Positions 31,523 to 42,970 of a stretch of 64,000 nucleotides of DNA are shown here, piece after piece. This DNA comes from Deltaproteobacteria bacterium (lineage in GTDB: Bacteria > Myxococcota > JADLHZ01). Numbering within the stretch: position 1 is the first letter of the stretch; each line of letters opens with the position of its first letter. Where the stretch lies: positions 1-64,000 of the forward strand of contig JADLHZ010000020.1 of the NCBI GenBank assembly GCA_020848545.1, given 5' to 3'. The translations under genes were made by a program, and so were the position numbers. The notes under the pieces were generated by a model. The model had not been told where the DNA came from. It saw only the letters and a list, made by a program, of their open reading frames with translations, and did not search any database.

Positions 31523-32767
31523 ATGCACAAGCACCTGCGCGCCCCGCTCCTCAGCCTCGGTCTTCTCGCGTCCAGCCTCGACGGAGGCGCCGACGGTTGC
31601 GACGCGTGCGACCCGAAGCCGCCGGCGCCGGTCGACACCACCGGCGCGCACACGATCACCGTGCTCGGCGTGCGCTTGGCCGACGACGACGGCTCCTACG
31701 CGGCCACCGTCACGCGGGCGCAGTTTCAGTCGTACATGGACAAGGCGAGCGAGATATATCAGCGGAGCGGCGCCAAGCTCACCTTCGTCGTCGCGCCCGA
31801 GACGGATTGGAACGGCCACACGAAGAGCACGCTGATGAACCACGACTGCGTGCCGAAGACGACGCACCCCGAGACGTTCACCGACGCGGGCCTCGACCCG
31901 GACGCCATCTGCGATCACACGACGGTCAGCGACGCGCGCAACGCGTTCGCGTTGAAATACCCGCAGTATCTCGTGATCTTCTTGCGCTACGGCAACGAAG
32001 GCGCGGTCTACGAGAATGGCCACTGGGCGCTCGAGTATCCGCGTAAAGCCACCGGAGGCTATTCGGGGCGCGGCGGCCACCACGTCGCCGGCGTTGGCAC
32101 GAAGGCCGGCAGTACCTTCTACGCGCACGAGATGGGGCACTACTTGCACCTGGCGCATCCGTTCACCGGCAAGGCGCCGGCGTCGCTCAGCGAAGCGCAG
32201 CAGCAAGTCACCGCGTACCTCGACGCGAACATCGGCAGGAGCGGCTTCGATCCGATCCGCGACGGGCTCTTCCTCTACGACGGCGATCGCGGCGACAACG
32301 TCTTCGACACGCCGCCGGACCCGCGCAGCGGTCTGTTCTCGGCGTTGTACGGCGACGCGTGCGATCCCGCGCACCCGACGGTCGACATCGAGGTCAGCGT
32401 GGACGGCGTGCCGTACAAGCTCACCGCCGCGCCCGATCGCCAGAACGTGATGAGCTACTTCAAGGGCTGCCCCTTCGACATGCACATCTCGAAGGATCAG
32501 ACGACGCGCGTGTATCGGGCGTTGCTCGCGCTCAACCGCCAGCGCCTGCTGCACCCAGAGCTCGCGTCTTGCTACGCCGGCAACGGCCTCGCCGACGACA
32601 GCGGCACCTACGCCGACCGCGTCACCCGCCGGGTCGCGATCATCGACGACTGCATCGAGAACGCTGCCGCGCCCGCTGCCACGCCGCAAGGCCTCGCCGG
32701 TCGCGCCGCGCGCGTGAGCTTGCCGGCGATCCGTGCGAGCGACGCGTGTGAGCTCGAAGCAGAATGA
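31523..32767 (+). CDS. Secreted zinc metalloprotease, M43 (pappalysin/cytophagalysin)-like
   Basis: The 414-aa protein starts MHKHLRAPLLSLGLLASSLDGGADGCDACD, an export signal with possible lipidation at the GC. The catalytic site is HEMGHYLHLAH (His202, Glu203, His206, His212), a metzincin-type HExxHxxxxxH. Downstream are GDNVFDTPPDPR, the DTPP signature of M43 proteases, and NVMSYFKGC with the Met-turn. The usual Gly three residues after the second His is His here. A spaced Cys set (NHDC, AIC, GDAC, KGC, ASC, DDC) suggests disulfides. It is 50 bases after the TonB receptor gene. Likely roles are extracellular protein digestion or predation, by inference. Confidence 0.85.
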   Translation: MHKHLRAPLLSLGLLASSLDGGADGCDACDPKPPAPVDTTGAHTITVLGVRLADDDGSYAATVTRAQFQSYMDKASEIYQRSGAKLTFVVAPETDWNGHTKSTLMNHDCVPKTTHPETFTDAGLDPDAICDHTTVSDARNAFALKYPQYLVIFLRYGNEGAVYENGHWALEYPRKATGGYSGRGGHHVAGVGTKAGSTFYAHEMGHYLHLAHPFTGKAPASLSEAQQQVTAYLDANIGRSGFDPIRDGLFLYDGDRGDNVFDTPPDPRSGLFSALYGDACDPAHPTVDIEVSVDGVPYKLTAAPDRQNVMSYFKGCPFDMHISKDQTTRVYRALLALNRQRLLHPELASCYAGNGLADDSGTYADRVTRRVAIIDDCIENAAAPAATPQGLAGRAARVSLPAIRASDACELEAE

Positions 32768-32800
32768 GCGGCGGCGCTCGGGGTGCGTTAGACTTCCCGG

Positions 32801-33385
32801 GTGCGTTCGTTGCTCATTCTTGCGCTCTTGGTCGTGCTCATGGTGGAGGCGCCGATGCCCATCGACGTGATAGAAATTCATCGCGGCGAAAGCCCGTGGC
32901 AGGGCTACACGTCGAGCCACGACGAAGAGCAGAGCGGCATGACCGCACGCGCCGTCGCCTTCACGGGTGCGTTCGAGCGCATCCCTCGCCTCGATGTGTT
33001 TGCGCCGAAGGACGAAGCGTTGATCGCGATCGATCGCGACAAGCGCCGCGTCGTCGTCAACGAGCGCTTCTTGTCGGACGTGCAGCGGGCAGACGCGACT
33101 GGGTTGGGCGCAGGCACGAAGCACACGCTCGTGACGGTGAAAGATCCGCGGCTGACGGCGGCCCCGAAGAAGCTCGTCACCTTCTTCCTCATGGCGCAGC
33201 TCATCCGCACCTACGCTCACGTCGGAGCAACGTTGCAGATCGTGGCCGAGAAAGACGGCCCTGTCTACCGCGCTGAGATCGACGGCGAGCACGAGTACTT
33301 TACGAATCGCCGCAACGTCGAGCGCGTGCACTTCGCCGTAGAGATCGACAAGAAGTCCGGCGTTTGCACGGTGATCGGCTTATAA
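32801..33385 (+). CDS. Small exported protein of unknown function, 194 aa
   Basis: The protein starts at a GTG (VRSLLILALLVVLMVEAPMPI), which gives a short hydrophobic signal or anchor without a lipobox. The body contains a hydrophobic-polar alternation (RLDVFAPKDEALIAIDRDKRRVVVNERFLSDVQ; KLVTFFLMAQLIRTYAHVGATLQIVAEKDG; VHFAVEIDKKSGVCTVIGL) suggesting an alpha/beta domain, with one Cys near the end. It is 33 bases after the protease gene and 30 bases before apt, on the same strand. No motif or family is recognised. Confidence 0.6.
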   Translation: MRSLLILALLVVLMVEAPMPIDVIEIHRGESPWQGYTSSHDEEQSGMTARAVAFTGAFERIPRLDVFAPKDEALIAIDRDKRRVVVNERFLSDVQRADATGLGAGTKHTLVTVKDPRLTAAPKKLVTFFLMAQLIRTYAHVGATLQIVAEKDGPVYRAEIDGEHEYFTNRRNVERVHFAVEIDKKSGVCTVIGL

Positions 33386-33415
33386 GGTAGGTGGCCGGCT
33401 TCTCTCGGAGTCGCC

Positions 33416-33931
33416 ATGAGCTACGACTACAAGTCTCTCGTTCGTCACGTCCCTGACTTCCCGAAGCCCGGCATCATGTTCGCCGACCTGACGCCGGTGT
33501 TCGCGCATGCCCAGGCGTTCCAAGCGTTGATCAGTGAATTTGCCGAGCGCTATCGCGGCAAAGGCATCACGCACGTCGCCGGCATCGAGAGCCGCGGCTT
33601 CGTGCTCGGCGCGCCGCTCGCCGTCGCGTTGAATGCGGGCTTCGTCCTTTTGCGCAAGCCCGGCAAGCTGCCGCGCAAGACCTTCAGCCGCTCGTACAAG
33701 CTCGAGTACGGCGAGGCGGCGCTGCACCTGCACGACGACGCGCTCGGCCCGAAGGACACGGTCCTGCTCATCGACGATCTCGTCGCCACCGGCGGCACGC
33801 TCGAAGCCGGCGCCGCGTTGATCAAAGACAGCGGCGCGAAGCTCCACGAGATGGCCGCGGTCGTCGAGCTGTCGTTCCTGCACGCGCGCAAGAAGCTCTC
33901 CGGACCGCTGCACGCGCTGATTCATTACTGA
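33416..33931 (+). CDS. apt: Adenine phosphoribosyltransferase
   Basis: The enzyme converts adenine and PRPP to AMP and PPi. The 171-aa protein has the usual length and motifs: the N-terminal VPDFPKPGIMFADLTPVF, AGIESRGFVLGAPLA, LRKPGKLPRKTFSRSYKLEYG with the flexible loop, and the PRPP-binding VLLIDDLVATGGTLEAGA. mtnP follows after 19 bases. This pairing makes sense because MTA phosphorylase releases adenine, which Apt recovers. Start ATG 33416 is the only one matching family N-termini. Confidence 0.96.
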   Translation: MSYDYKSLVRHVPDFPKPGIMFADLTPVFAHAQAFQALISEFAERYRGKGITHVAGIESRGFVLGAPLAVALNAGFVLLRKPGKLPRKTFSRSYKLEYGEAALHLHDDALGPKDTVLLIDDLVATGGTLEAGAALIKDSGAKLHEMAAVVELSFLHARKKLSGPLHALIHY

Positions 33932-33950
33932 GACACGGAAGGAGAACAGC

Positions 33951-34784
33951 ATGCTCGGAGTCATCGGCGGCAGCGGCCTCTACGACATGCCCGGCCTCAG
34001 CGCGCACGAAGAACGCCGCGTCGAGACACCCTATGGCGCGCCGTCGGACGCGATCCTGCTCGGCAAGCTCGACGGCAAGCCCGTCGCGTTTCTTCCTCGG
34101 CACGGGCGCGGCCACAAGATCCCGCCGCACGAGATCAACTTCCGCGCGAACATTGTCGCGCTGAAGACGCTCGGCTGCACGCGCGTGCTCAGCCTGAGCG
34201 CCGTCGGCTCGATGAAGGAAGCGATCCACCCGGGTGACGTGGTCGTCGTCGATCAGTTCATCGATCGCACACGCCAGCGCCCGCAGAGCTTCTTCACGAC
34301 CGGCCTCGTTGGCCACGTGGCGCTCGCCGATCCGGTGTGCGCCGAGCTCGCGGACGGGCTCTACGCCGCGGCCGAAACCTCGCCTGCGCGCGCGCACAAA
34401 GGCGGCACGTATCTGTGCGTCGAGGGCCCGCAGTTCTCGACCCGCGCCGAGTCGCACGAGTTTCGCTCGCTCGGCGTAGCGGTGATTGGGATGACCAACG
34501 CGCCGGAGTACAAGCTCGCGCGCGAAGCTGGCCTTTGTTACGCGACGCTCGCGCTCGCGACCGACTACGACTGCTGGCACGAAGGGCACGACGCCGTGAC
34601 GGTCGAGCAGGTGATCGCCGTCATGAAGAAGAACGTCGCGAACGCGCAGGCGATCGTGCGCAGCGTGGCGGCGAAGCTCGACGAGAAACGCTCGTGCTCG
34701 TGCGCCGGTGCCGGTGCGCGGGGCGTGATCACGTCGGAGAAGGACGCGGCGGTCGTCGAGCGACTGCGGGCGATCCTCGGGTAG
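33951..34784 (+). CDS. mtnP: S-methyl-5'-thioadenosine phosphorylase
   Basis: MtnP splits methylthioadenosine (a by-product of polyamine and other SAM-dependent reactions) into adenine and methylthioribose-1-phosphate. The 277-aa protein shows the family motifs IGGSGLYDM, FLPRHGRGHKIPPHEINFRANI, LSLSAVGSMKEAIHPGDVVVVDQFIDRT, YLCVEGPQFSTRAES and GMTNAPEYKLAREAGLCYATLALATDYDCW. A GGAG precedes the ATG at 33951. Two adjacent Cys near the end (SCSCAG) resemble the CxC pair seen in some archaeal/bacterial MTA phosphorylases. It is probably co-transcribed with apt and is convergent with the class II aldolase-mtnA pair. Confidence 0.95.
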   Translation: MLGVIGGSGLYDMPGLSAHEERRVETPYGAPSDAILLGKLDGKPVAFLPRHGRGHKIPPHEINFRANIVALKTLGCTRVLSLSAVGSMKEAIHPGDVVVVDQFIDRTRQRPQSFFTTGLVGHVALADPVCAELADGLYAAAETSPARAHKGGTYLCVEGPQFSTRAESHEFRSLGVAVIGMTNAPEYKLAREAGLCYATLALATDYDCWHEGHDAVTVEQVIAVMKKNVANAQAIVRSVAAKLDEKRSCSCAGAGARGVITSEKDAAVVERLRAILG

Positions 34785-34806
34785 CCACGGGCTTCACTGG
34801 TACCCC

Positions 34807-35466
34807 TCACTGTTCACTCACCGCCTCGGCGTAGACGGAGAGCAGCGCCGCGCCGGCTTCCTCCGCGCTGCGCCCGAACGCGATGATCCCGTCCTCGTGC
34901 CCGGCCATCGCAAGCACGCGGCGATCTTGCAACGTCCCGTGCTGCCACAGCCGGATCACTTCGCGGGCCATCTCCGGCGTTCCATACGGCGCGTCGGGCG
35001 ACGTCGTCGGCAAGCGCAGGCGATCACGCGCGTGCCAGAGCTCCGCAGAGTGCACGTGCAGCACGCAACGGATCGCGGGGCTCAGATCGTAGATCGTGCC
35101 GTGCGTCATCGTCTCGGACGAAGGCAGGATCGGCCCGCTCGAGTGCACGGTGTTCGCCTCGGCAGAGTACTCCGACACGCAGCAGTAGTGCGCTGCGGTG
35201 AGCTTCTCGACGCCGCCGGTCTGCGTGCCGGTGACGACGAAGCGCCGCCGGCCGCGCTCGCCCGGGTACGGAGGCACGCGCGCGCTGACGTTGCCATAGC
35301 CGGCGCCGGCGTAGCGCAAGGGATCCTGGCCGATGAGGCGCAAGCGAAAGAGCACGGTGCGCCAGCCGTTCAGCGCGGAGAAGTCGAGGTCGCGCGGCAA
35401 GGGCGCCGGCGTGTGCTCGGGCGCGAACTTGATCACGCCCTCCATCGCCTCGCGGGGAGCGGTCAT
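34807..35466 (-). CDS. Class II aldolase/adducin-family enzyme in MTA salvage
   Basis: The 219-aa protein has the class II aldolase metal-site pattern: GAGYGNVSARVPP, then SEYSAEANTVHSSGPILPSSETMTHGTIYD, then VLHVHSAELW (HxH) and MAGHEDGIIAFG carrying the third His. It overlaps mtnA by 4 bases, so its substrate is most likely 5-methylthioribulose-1-phosphate. It could be the dehydratase MtnB of the aerobic methionine salvage pathway. Alternatively it could be the aldolase of the oxygen-independent shunt, which gives DHAP and methylthioacetaldehyde. No MtnC, MtnD, MtnW or MtnX is in the window, which mildly favours the aldolase reading, but the other genes could be elsewhere. Confidence 0.85.
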   Translation of the reverse strand: MTAPREAMEGVIKFAPEHTPAPLPRDLDFSALNGWRTVLFRLRLIGQDPLRYAGAGYGNVSARVPPYPGERGRRRFVVTGTQTGGVEKLTAAHYCCVSEYSAEANTVHSSGPILPSSETMTHGTIYDLSPAIRCVLHVHSAELWHARDRLRLPTTSPDAPYGTPEMAREVIRLWQHGTLQDRRVLAMAGHEDGIIAFGRSAEEAGAALLSVYAEAVSEQ

Positions 35467-36530
35467 ACGAGGGGCGCGAGGTGCGCTTCGAGGTCAGCCG
35501 CGCCGAGCACGCCGACCTCAGTGACGTAGCCCGTGACGAGCGCGGCCCGCGTGATGTCGAAGCCCGGGTTCTTCGCGTGCGCGCCGAGCGGTGTCACGCG
35601 CACGCGCGAGACCTCGCCGCGCTCGTCGACGCCGCTCATCCAGTGCACTTCGTCTTCGGCGCGCTCTTCGATGACGACGTCTTCGCCGCGATCGGTCGCC
35701 GGATCGTAGGACGACGTCGGCACCGCGACGTAGAAGGGCACGTCGTTGTCCTTGGCCGCCAGCGCCTTCAAGTAGGTGCCGATCTTGTTGCACACGTCGC
35801 CCCCGCGCGTCGTGCGATCGGTGCCGACGATGCACGCGTCGATCTGGCCGCGTTGCATGAGCAAGCCGCCGGCGTTGTCGACGATCACCGTATGCGGGAT
35901 GCCTGCGTGCGCGAGCTCCCAAGCCGTGAGGCTCGCGCCTTGGTTGCGCGGGCGCGTCTCGTCGACGAAGACCTGCACCGACATTCCGCGCTGCGCTGCG
36001 AGGTACACCGGCGCGAGCGCCGTGCCCCAGTCGATGGTGGCGAGCCAGCCAGCGTTACAGTGCGTGAGGACGTTCAGCGCCTTGCCGCGCGCGTGACGGC
36101 TGAGCGCATCGAACCCGTGCTCGGCGAGCTTTTCGCAGGCGGCGACGTCGGCGTCAGCCATGGCTCCAGCGACGCGCCAGGCCGCGGCAGCGCGCTCGTT
36201 CGGCGGGAACGAACGCACGCGCGCCCACGCGGTGTCGACGGCCCAGCGCAGGTTCACCGCGGTCGGGCGTGTGGCGATCAACGCCGTCTTGTGCCGCGCG
36301 GCCGCGGCGTCGCTCGGATCCTCACGCAGCCCGAGCGCGAGCCCGTAGGCCGCCGCCACTCCGATGAGCGGCGCACCGCGCACCTGCATCGAAGCGATCG
36401 CGTGGGCCGCATCGGCGAGCGTCCGCAGCGGCAGCGTGACAAACCGGTGCGGCAGCGCGCTCTGATCGATGATCTGCGCCACATCGCCCTCGGTCCAAAT
36501 CGTGCGTCTCGGGGTGCCGTCGACGAGCAT
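35463..36530 (-). CDS. mtnA: S-methyl-5-thioribose-1-phosphate isomerase
   Basis: The enzyme isomerises methylthioribose-1-phosphate to methylthioribulose-1-phosphate. The 355-aa protein has TLADAAHAIASMQVRGAPLIGVAAAYG, the catalytic Cys158 in THCNAG, VFVDETRPRNQGASLTAWEL, and the catalytic Asp in CIVGTDRTTRGGDVCNKIGTY, followed by AVPTSSYDP and FDITRAALVTG. The length is normal. It is the first gene of a two-gene unit with the class II aldolase and is preceded by the DUF2142-type gene 29 bases upstream, so it may share the sdh-operon transcript. Confidence 0.96.
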   Translation of the reverse strand: MLVDGTPRRTIWTEGDVAQIIDQSALPHRFVTLPLRTLADAAHAIASMQVRGAPLIGVAAAYGLALGLREDPSDAAAARHKTALIATRPTAVNLRWAVDTAWARVRSFPPNERAAAAWRVAGAMADADVAACEKLAEHGFDALSRHARGKALNVLTHCNAGWLATIDWGTALAPVYLAAQRGMSVQVFVDETRPRNQGASLTAWELAHAGIPHTVIVDNAGGLLMQRGQIDACIVGTDRTTRGGDVCNKIGTYLKALAAKDNDVPFYVAVPTSSYDPATDRGEDVVIEERAEDEVHWMSGVDERGEVSRVRVTPLGAHAKNPGFDITRAALVTGYVTEVGVLGAADLEAHLAPLV

Positions 36531-36559
36531 CGGGGGCGGCCCCTAGCACAGCGCGGCGC

Positions 36560-38164
36560 TCAGTAATAGCGGGCGATCAGCGTGTGCGTGAGCTCGCTCG
36601 TGGCGTAAAGCATCGCTGCGATCCACAGGCCGCTGGCGATGGCGACAACCGGGTGCGCCACCGCGCGGGCCGTCCCGATCATGCGCGGCGCCGGCGGCAT
36701 CGCCAGCGGCAGGATCGCGAGCCCGACGAGCCCGGGAAACAGGTAGCGCGTCTGCACGCCTTGCACGAAGCGCGCGTGGACCGGCGTGTGGCCCACGTAC
36801 ATCGCGAGGCACGAGAGCAGGAAGGTCGCCATGAACAAGGCGCCCGCCACGGCGGCGTACGCCATCAGGCGCGGCGCGGCGGTGCGCAGGCGCGCGCGCA
36901 AACCATCGCCGAGCGCGGCGGCGGCGACGTCGTAGACGATCGCTGTGGTGACGAGCACTTCGAGGGCGACGAGCTGCGGCGAGCCGATCGGCGTGTCCAT
37001 CCATCCGAGCGGCCCGGCCCACAAGACGAGGAAGCCGACGTGCTTCCAGCGTTCGCGCAGCGCCGCGACGAACGCGTCGAGGCCTTCGCCGGTGCGCAAG
37101 AAGGCCACCTGTTGCGACGCATCCGCAGCGCCGTTCAGCGTGTGCGCGCCCGAGAGGTCGAGGAAGGAAAGCGCGAGCGAGTAGAACGCTGGCAAGAGCA
37201 GCACGCCGATCGCGACGGTGAGCCAAGTGACGCGCGGCCGGCCGATGCGCTCGAGCACCAGCCAAACGACGAGCACGGACAAGATCGCCATGTGCGGCTT
37301 GCCGGTCGTCGCGCAGAAGACGGCGATCGCCGTGAGCGCGATCGGCCGCCACGTCAGCGGCCGCGGCGCGAGCAGCACCGTCGCGAACGCAACGAGCGCG
37401 CCGAGGTTCACGATTGCGTCACTCGACACGACCACCGACTGCTGCACGAACAAGGGCAGCGACACGAACGCGAAGAGCGTCATCGGCAGCGCGCGGCGGC
37501 GCGAGAGCCAATAGAGCGCCAAGAGCCACAGCCCGAGCGACACCACGCGGCACGCGTAGAAGAACGCCCACGCCGTCGAGAGGGAGCGCGCCGGCGCAAG
37601 CAGCAAGGACGCGAGCACCACCGCCGGATACGAGAGCATCCCGCCGTAGCTCGGCAGCGTCGTCGTCTTCTCCTCGGCGAGCGGCGATCCGCGCAAGGCC
37701 TGCGTGTCGATCTTGCGGTCCGGACGGAACGCCACGTCCATCGGCGGCGCGTGCGACTGCAGCGCCTCGATGTCCGAGCGATCGAAGAAGCGCAGGCGGC
37801 CGATCGCAAAGTAGAAGTGCGCGTCCTCGTCCGGGCCCTGAAACGGTGGCAGGAGCGCGATGATCGCCACGCCGCTCACCGCCAACGCCGCGAGCGCGAT
37901 CGACCTGAGGCGGCGCTGCGCGGCCTCGAGCGACCCGCCGCGCCACTCGTCGACCGCCAAGAGCGCGAGCCCGATCGAGAGGCCGCCGCCGAGCACGAAG
38001 CCGAGCGCGCTCCAGTCGTCGAAGGTGAAACGACCCGGCGGCCGGAGCTCCTGCAGCAGCGCGGCGACGACGATGCTCGCAGAGAGCGCGCCGATGCCGA
38101 GCTGCACGGCGACCCAGCGGCGTCGAGGCACGGGCAACGGGCGCGGCCGCGGCGGATAGCTCAC
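36560..38164 (-). CDS. Polytopic membrane protein, DUF2142 / glycosyltransferase-C-like
   Basis: The 534-aa protein has about a dozen hydrophobic segments ([46 protein letters not shown]-type loops). Between the first ones lies the [15 protein letters not shown] motif, which matches the acidic PDE-x-H loop of DUF2142 and GT-C-fold proteins. This suggests transfer from a polyprenyl-phosphate sugar, but the acceptor is unknown. The GTG at 38164 overlaps the sdhB stop (GTGA) and fixes the start; the longer reading to 38251 lies in sdhB. Its position directly behind the succinate dehydrogenase genes is unusual and probably reflects read-through transcription. Confidence 0.8.
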   Translation of the reverse strand: MSYPPRPRPLPVPRRRWVAVQLGIGALSASIVVAALLQELRPPGRFTFDDWSALGFVLGGGLSIGLALLAVDEWRGGSLEAAQRRLRSIALAALAVSGVAIIALLPPFQGPDEDAHFYFAIGRLRFFDRSDIEALQSHAPPMDVAFRPDRKIDTQALRGSPLAEEKTTTLPSYGGMLSYPAVVLASLLLAPARSLSTAWAFFYACRVVSLGLWLLALYWLSRRRALPMTLFAFVSLPLFVQQSVVVSSDAIVNLGALVAFATVLLAPRPLTWRPIALTAIAVFCATTGKPHMAILSVLVVWLVLERIGRPRVTWLTVAIGVLLLPAFYSLALSFLDLSGAHTLNGAADASQQVAFLRTGEGLDAFVAALRERWKHVGFLVLWAGPLGWMDTPIGSPQLVALEVLVTTAIVYDVAAAALGDGLRARLRTAAPRLMAYAAVAGALFMATFLLSCLAMYVGHTPVHARFVQGVQTRYLFPGLVGLAILPLAMPPAPRMIGTARAVAHPVVAIASGLWIAAMLYATSELTHTLIARYY

Positions 38165-38903
38165 GCCTTCTTGACCACGGCGCGGAGGTACTCCCGGTTC
38201 GCTTGGGCGATGAAGCTGACGCTGATGCCTTTCGGGCAGGCCGCTTCGCACGCGTTCGTGTTCGTGCAGCCGCCGAAGCCCTCGTGATCCGCTTGCGCGA
38301 GCATCGACAGGGCGCGCGCCTCACGCTCCACGCGTCCCTGCGGCAGCGTGGCCAGGTGCGCGATCTTCGCCGACACGAACAGCGCCGCCGACGCGTTCTT
38401 GCACGCGGCCACGCACGCGCCGCAGCCGATGCACTGCGCGGCGTCCATCGCGGTCTCGGCGTCGTCCTTCGGGATCGGGATCGCGTTGCCGTCGGGCGCG
38501 CTGCCGGTGCTCACCGAGACGTAGCCGCCGGCGGCGATGATGCGATCGAAGGGGGCGCGATCGACGACGAGATCCTTGATCACCGGGAACGCCCGCGCGC
38601 GAAACGGCTCGATGGTGATCGTGTCGCCGTCGTTGAACTTGCGCATGTGCAGCTGGCACGTCGTCGTCAGGTTTTCCGGGCCGTGCGCTTCGCCGTCGAT
38701 CATCAACGAGCACGCGCCGCAAATTCCTTCGCGGCAGTCGTGGTCGAACGCGATCGGCTCTTCGCCCTTCGCGATGAGCCCTTCGTTGACGACGTCGAGC
38801 ATCTCGAGGAACGACATGTCCGGGCTGACGTCGGGCGCCGCGTACTCGACGAGCTTCCCCCGGCTCTTCGCGCTCGTTTGCCGCCACACCTTCAAGGTGA
38901 GCT

Positions 38904-38907
<4 letters not shown>
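38161..38907 (-). CDS. sdhB: Succinate dehydrogenase iron-sulfur subunit
   Basis: SdhB passes electrons from FAD in SdhA to the membrane subunit. The 248-aa protein has the plant-type [2Fe-2S] site ([16 protein letters not shown]...TTTCQ), the [4Fe-4S] site ([14 protein letters not shown]) and the [3Fe-4S]-type third site ([14 protein letters not shown]). The start [10 protein letters not shown] at 38907 overlaps the sdhA stop (ATGA). Longer upstream readings are antisense-like low-complexity sequence and are disregarded. It is the third gene of the sdhCAB order. Confidence 0.96.
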
Positions 38908-40813
<1,906 letters not shown>

Positions 40814-40817
<4 letters not shown>

Positions 40818-41488
40818 CGGAGGATCCCGAGGACGATCGCCAGCGGAACAGACGCAAAGCCGATGAACACCAACGCGGCGCTGGCGACGCTGAAGCGCTC
40901 TTCGGCCTTGCGGAAGCGTTCGTTCATCAGCCCGAGCGTACGCAAGAAGCTCGCGACGCCGTGTGCGAGGTGCATGCAGAGCAGCGCCATCGCGGCGAGG
41001 TACATCGCGACGAGCCGCGGATCTTCGAACGCGCGGAGCATGCCGGTGTAGACGTCGTGGCGGCCAAAGCGATCTTCCAGCGCGAAGACCTCCGGGTGCG
41101 TCACGCCGATCGTGAAGTGCAGGATGTGGTAGACGATGAACGCCGCGAGCAGGAAGCCGCTGACGATCATCGTGCGCGACGAGAGCGACGCGCCGGTGTT
41201 CTTGTTTTTCGCATACGCTTCCGGCCGCGCCGCGCGGTTCCTTCGGGTGAGCGAGACCGCCGCAAGAATGTGCAGCGCGACGGCCACGAGCAGCGCAAGC
41301 CGCGCCGGCCACTTGAACCGGAGCGCCTGCATCTCGCCCGCGTAGGTGTTGTAGGCGTCGGCGCCCGCGAACATGATCAAGTGCCCGATCATGTGCTGAA
41401 ACACGAAGGCAAAGAGCGCCACGCCGGTCGCGGCCATGATCAACTTTTGGCCCAAGTTCGACTGGACGATGGCGAGGAGCGCCTTCAC
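40814..41488 (-). CDS. sdhC: Succinate dehydrogenase cytochrome b subunit (B-type, di-haem)
   Basis: The 224-aa protein has five membrane spans with histidines suited to two haems: [42 protein letters not shown] and [20 protein letters not shown] single large cytochrome b replaces the SdhC/SdhD pair, as in B-type (menaquinone-linked) complexes. The GTG at 41488 ([16 protein letters not shown]) is the best start; longer readings reach into the marC gene. It heads the sdhCAB set, 35 bases after marC. Confidence 0.92.
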
Positions 41489-41523
41489 AGCGGCTGGGTT
41501 GTAGGCGCAGTCACCGAGACAAT

Positions 41524-42545
<1,022 letters not shown>

Positions 42546-42554
42546 GGTGTGCCC

Positions 42555-42965
42555 ATGCGAACGCTGCTCTTGTGCTTGGCTCTGATCGGACTCAACGCGT
42601 GCGAAGACGACGCGCCGAAACCGCCGACGCCGAAGACCACTGTGTCGGTGAACACCGATCCGGTCGCGACCGTGGACGGCGCGCTCAACTCGAGCAAGAT
42701 GCCGGACTGGGCGAAGATCGAAGGCGTGCGGGAGGACACCCGCGATGGCCGCAAGGTCTACGTGGCGGTCGCGTCGGCGACGATGAAGAACATCGCCCTC
42801 GCGCGCGACGCAGCGGCGAACCGAGCGCGGGCCGCGATCTTGCGTGTGGCGCAGGGCGCCGGGAAGGGCGAGCTCGTCCAGGGCACGCTCACCGGCTCGC
42901 GCATCGTGCGCAGCTACAGCGAGGGCGACACCATGGTCGTCGAGGTCGAAGCCGACCTTCCGTAG
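42555..42965 (+). CDS. Small lipoprotein, LPP20-like
   Basis: The 136-aa protein starts MRTLLLCLALIGLNACEDD, a lipoprotein signal with lipobox NAC (Cys16). A Pro/Thr linker (KPPTPKTTVSV) precedes a small domain: MPDWAKIEGVREDTRDGRKVYVAVASATMKNIALARDAAANRARAAILR. This resembles the LPP20 fold, in which such short domains are built from one helix with conserved A-x-x-x-A-R-A. The ATG follows GAGG by 7 bases and is 9 bases after glnB, so the two are probably co-transcribed. The family's function is not established. Confidence 0.72.
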   Translation: MRTLLLCLALIGLNACEDDAPKPPTPKTTVSVNTDPVATVDGALNSSKMPDWAKIEGVREDTRDGRKVYVAVASATMKNIALARDAAANRARAAILRVAQGAGKGELVQGTLTGSRIVRSYSEGDTMVVEVEADLP

Positions 42966-42970
42966 CCGCG

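Noticed and set aside
33363-33386. TTGCAC/TATAAG promoter for apt
   Set aside because: The spacing is only 11 bases, too short for a standard sigma-70-type promoter.
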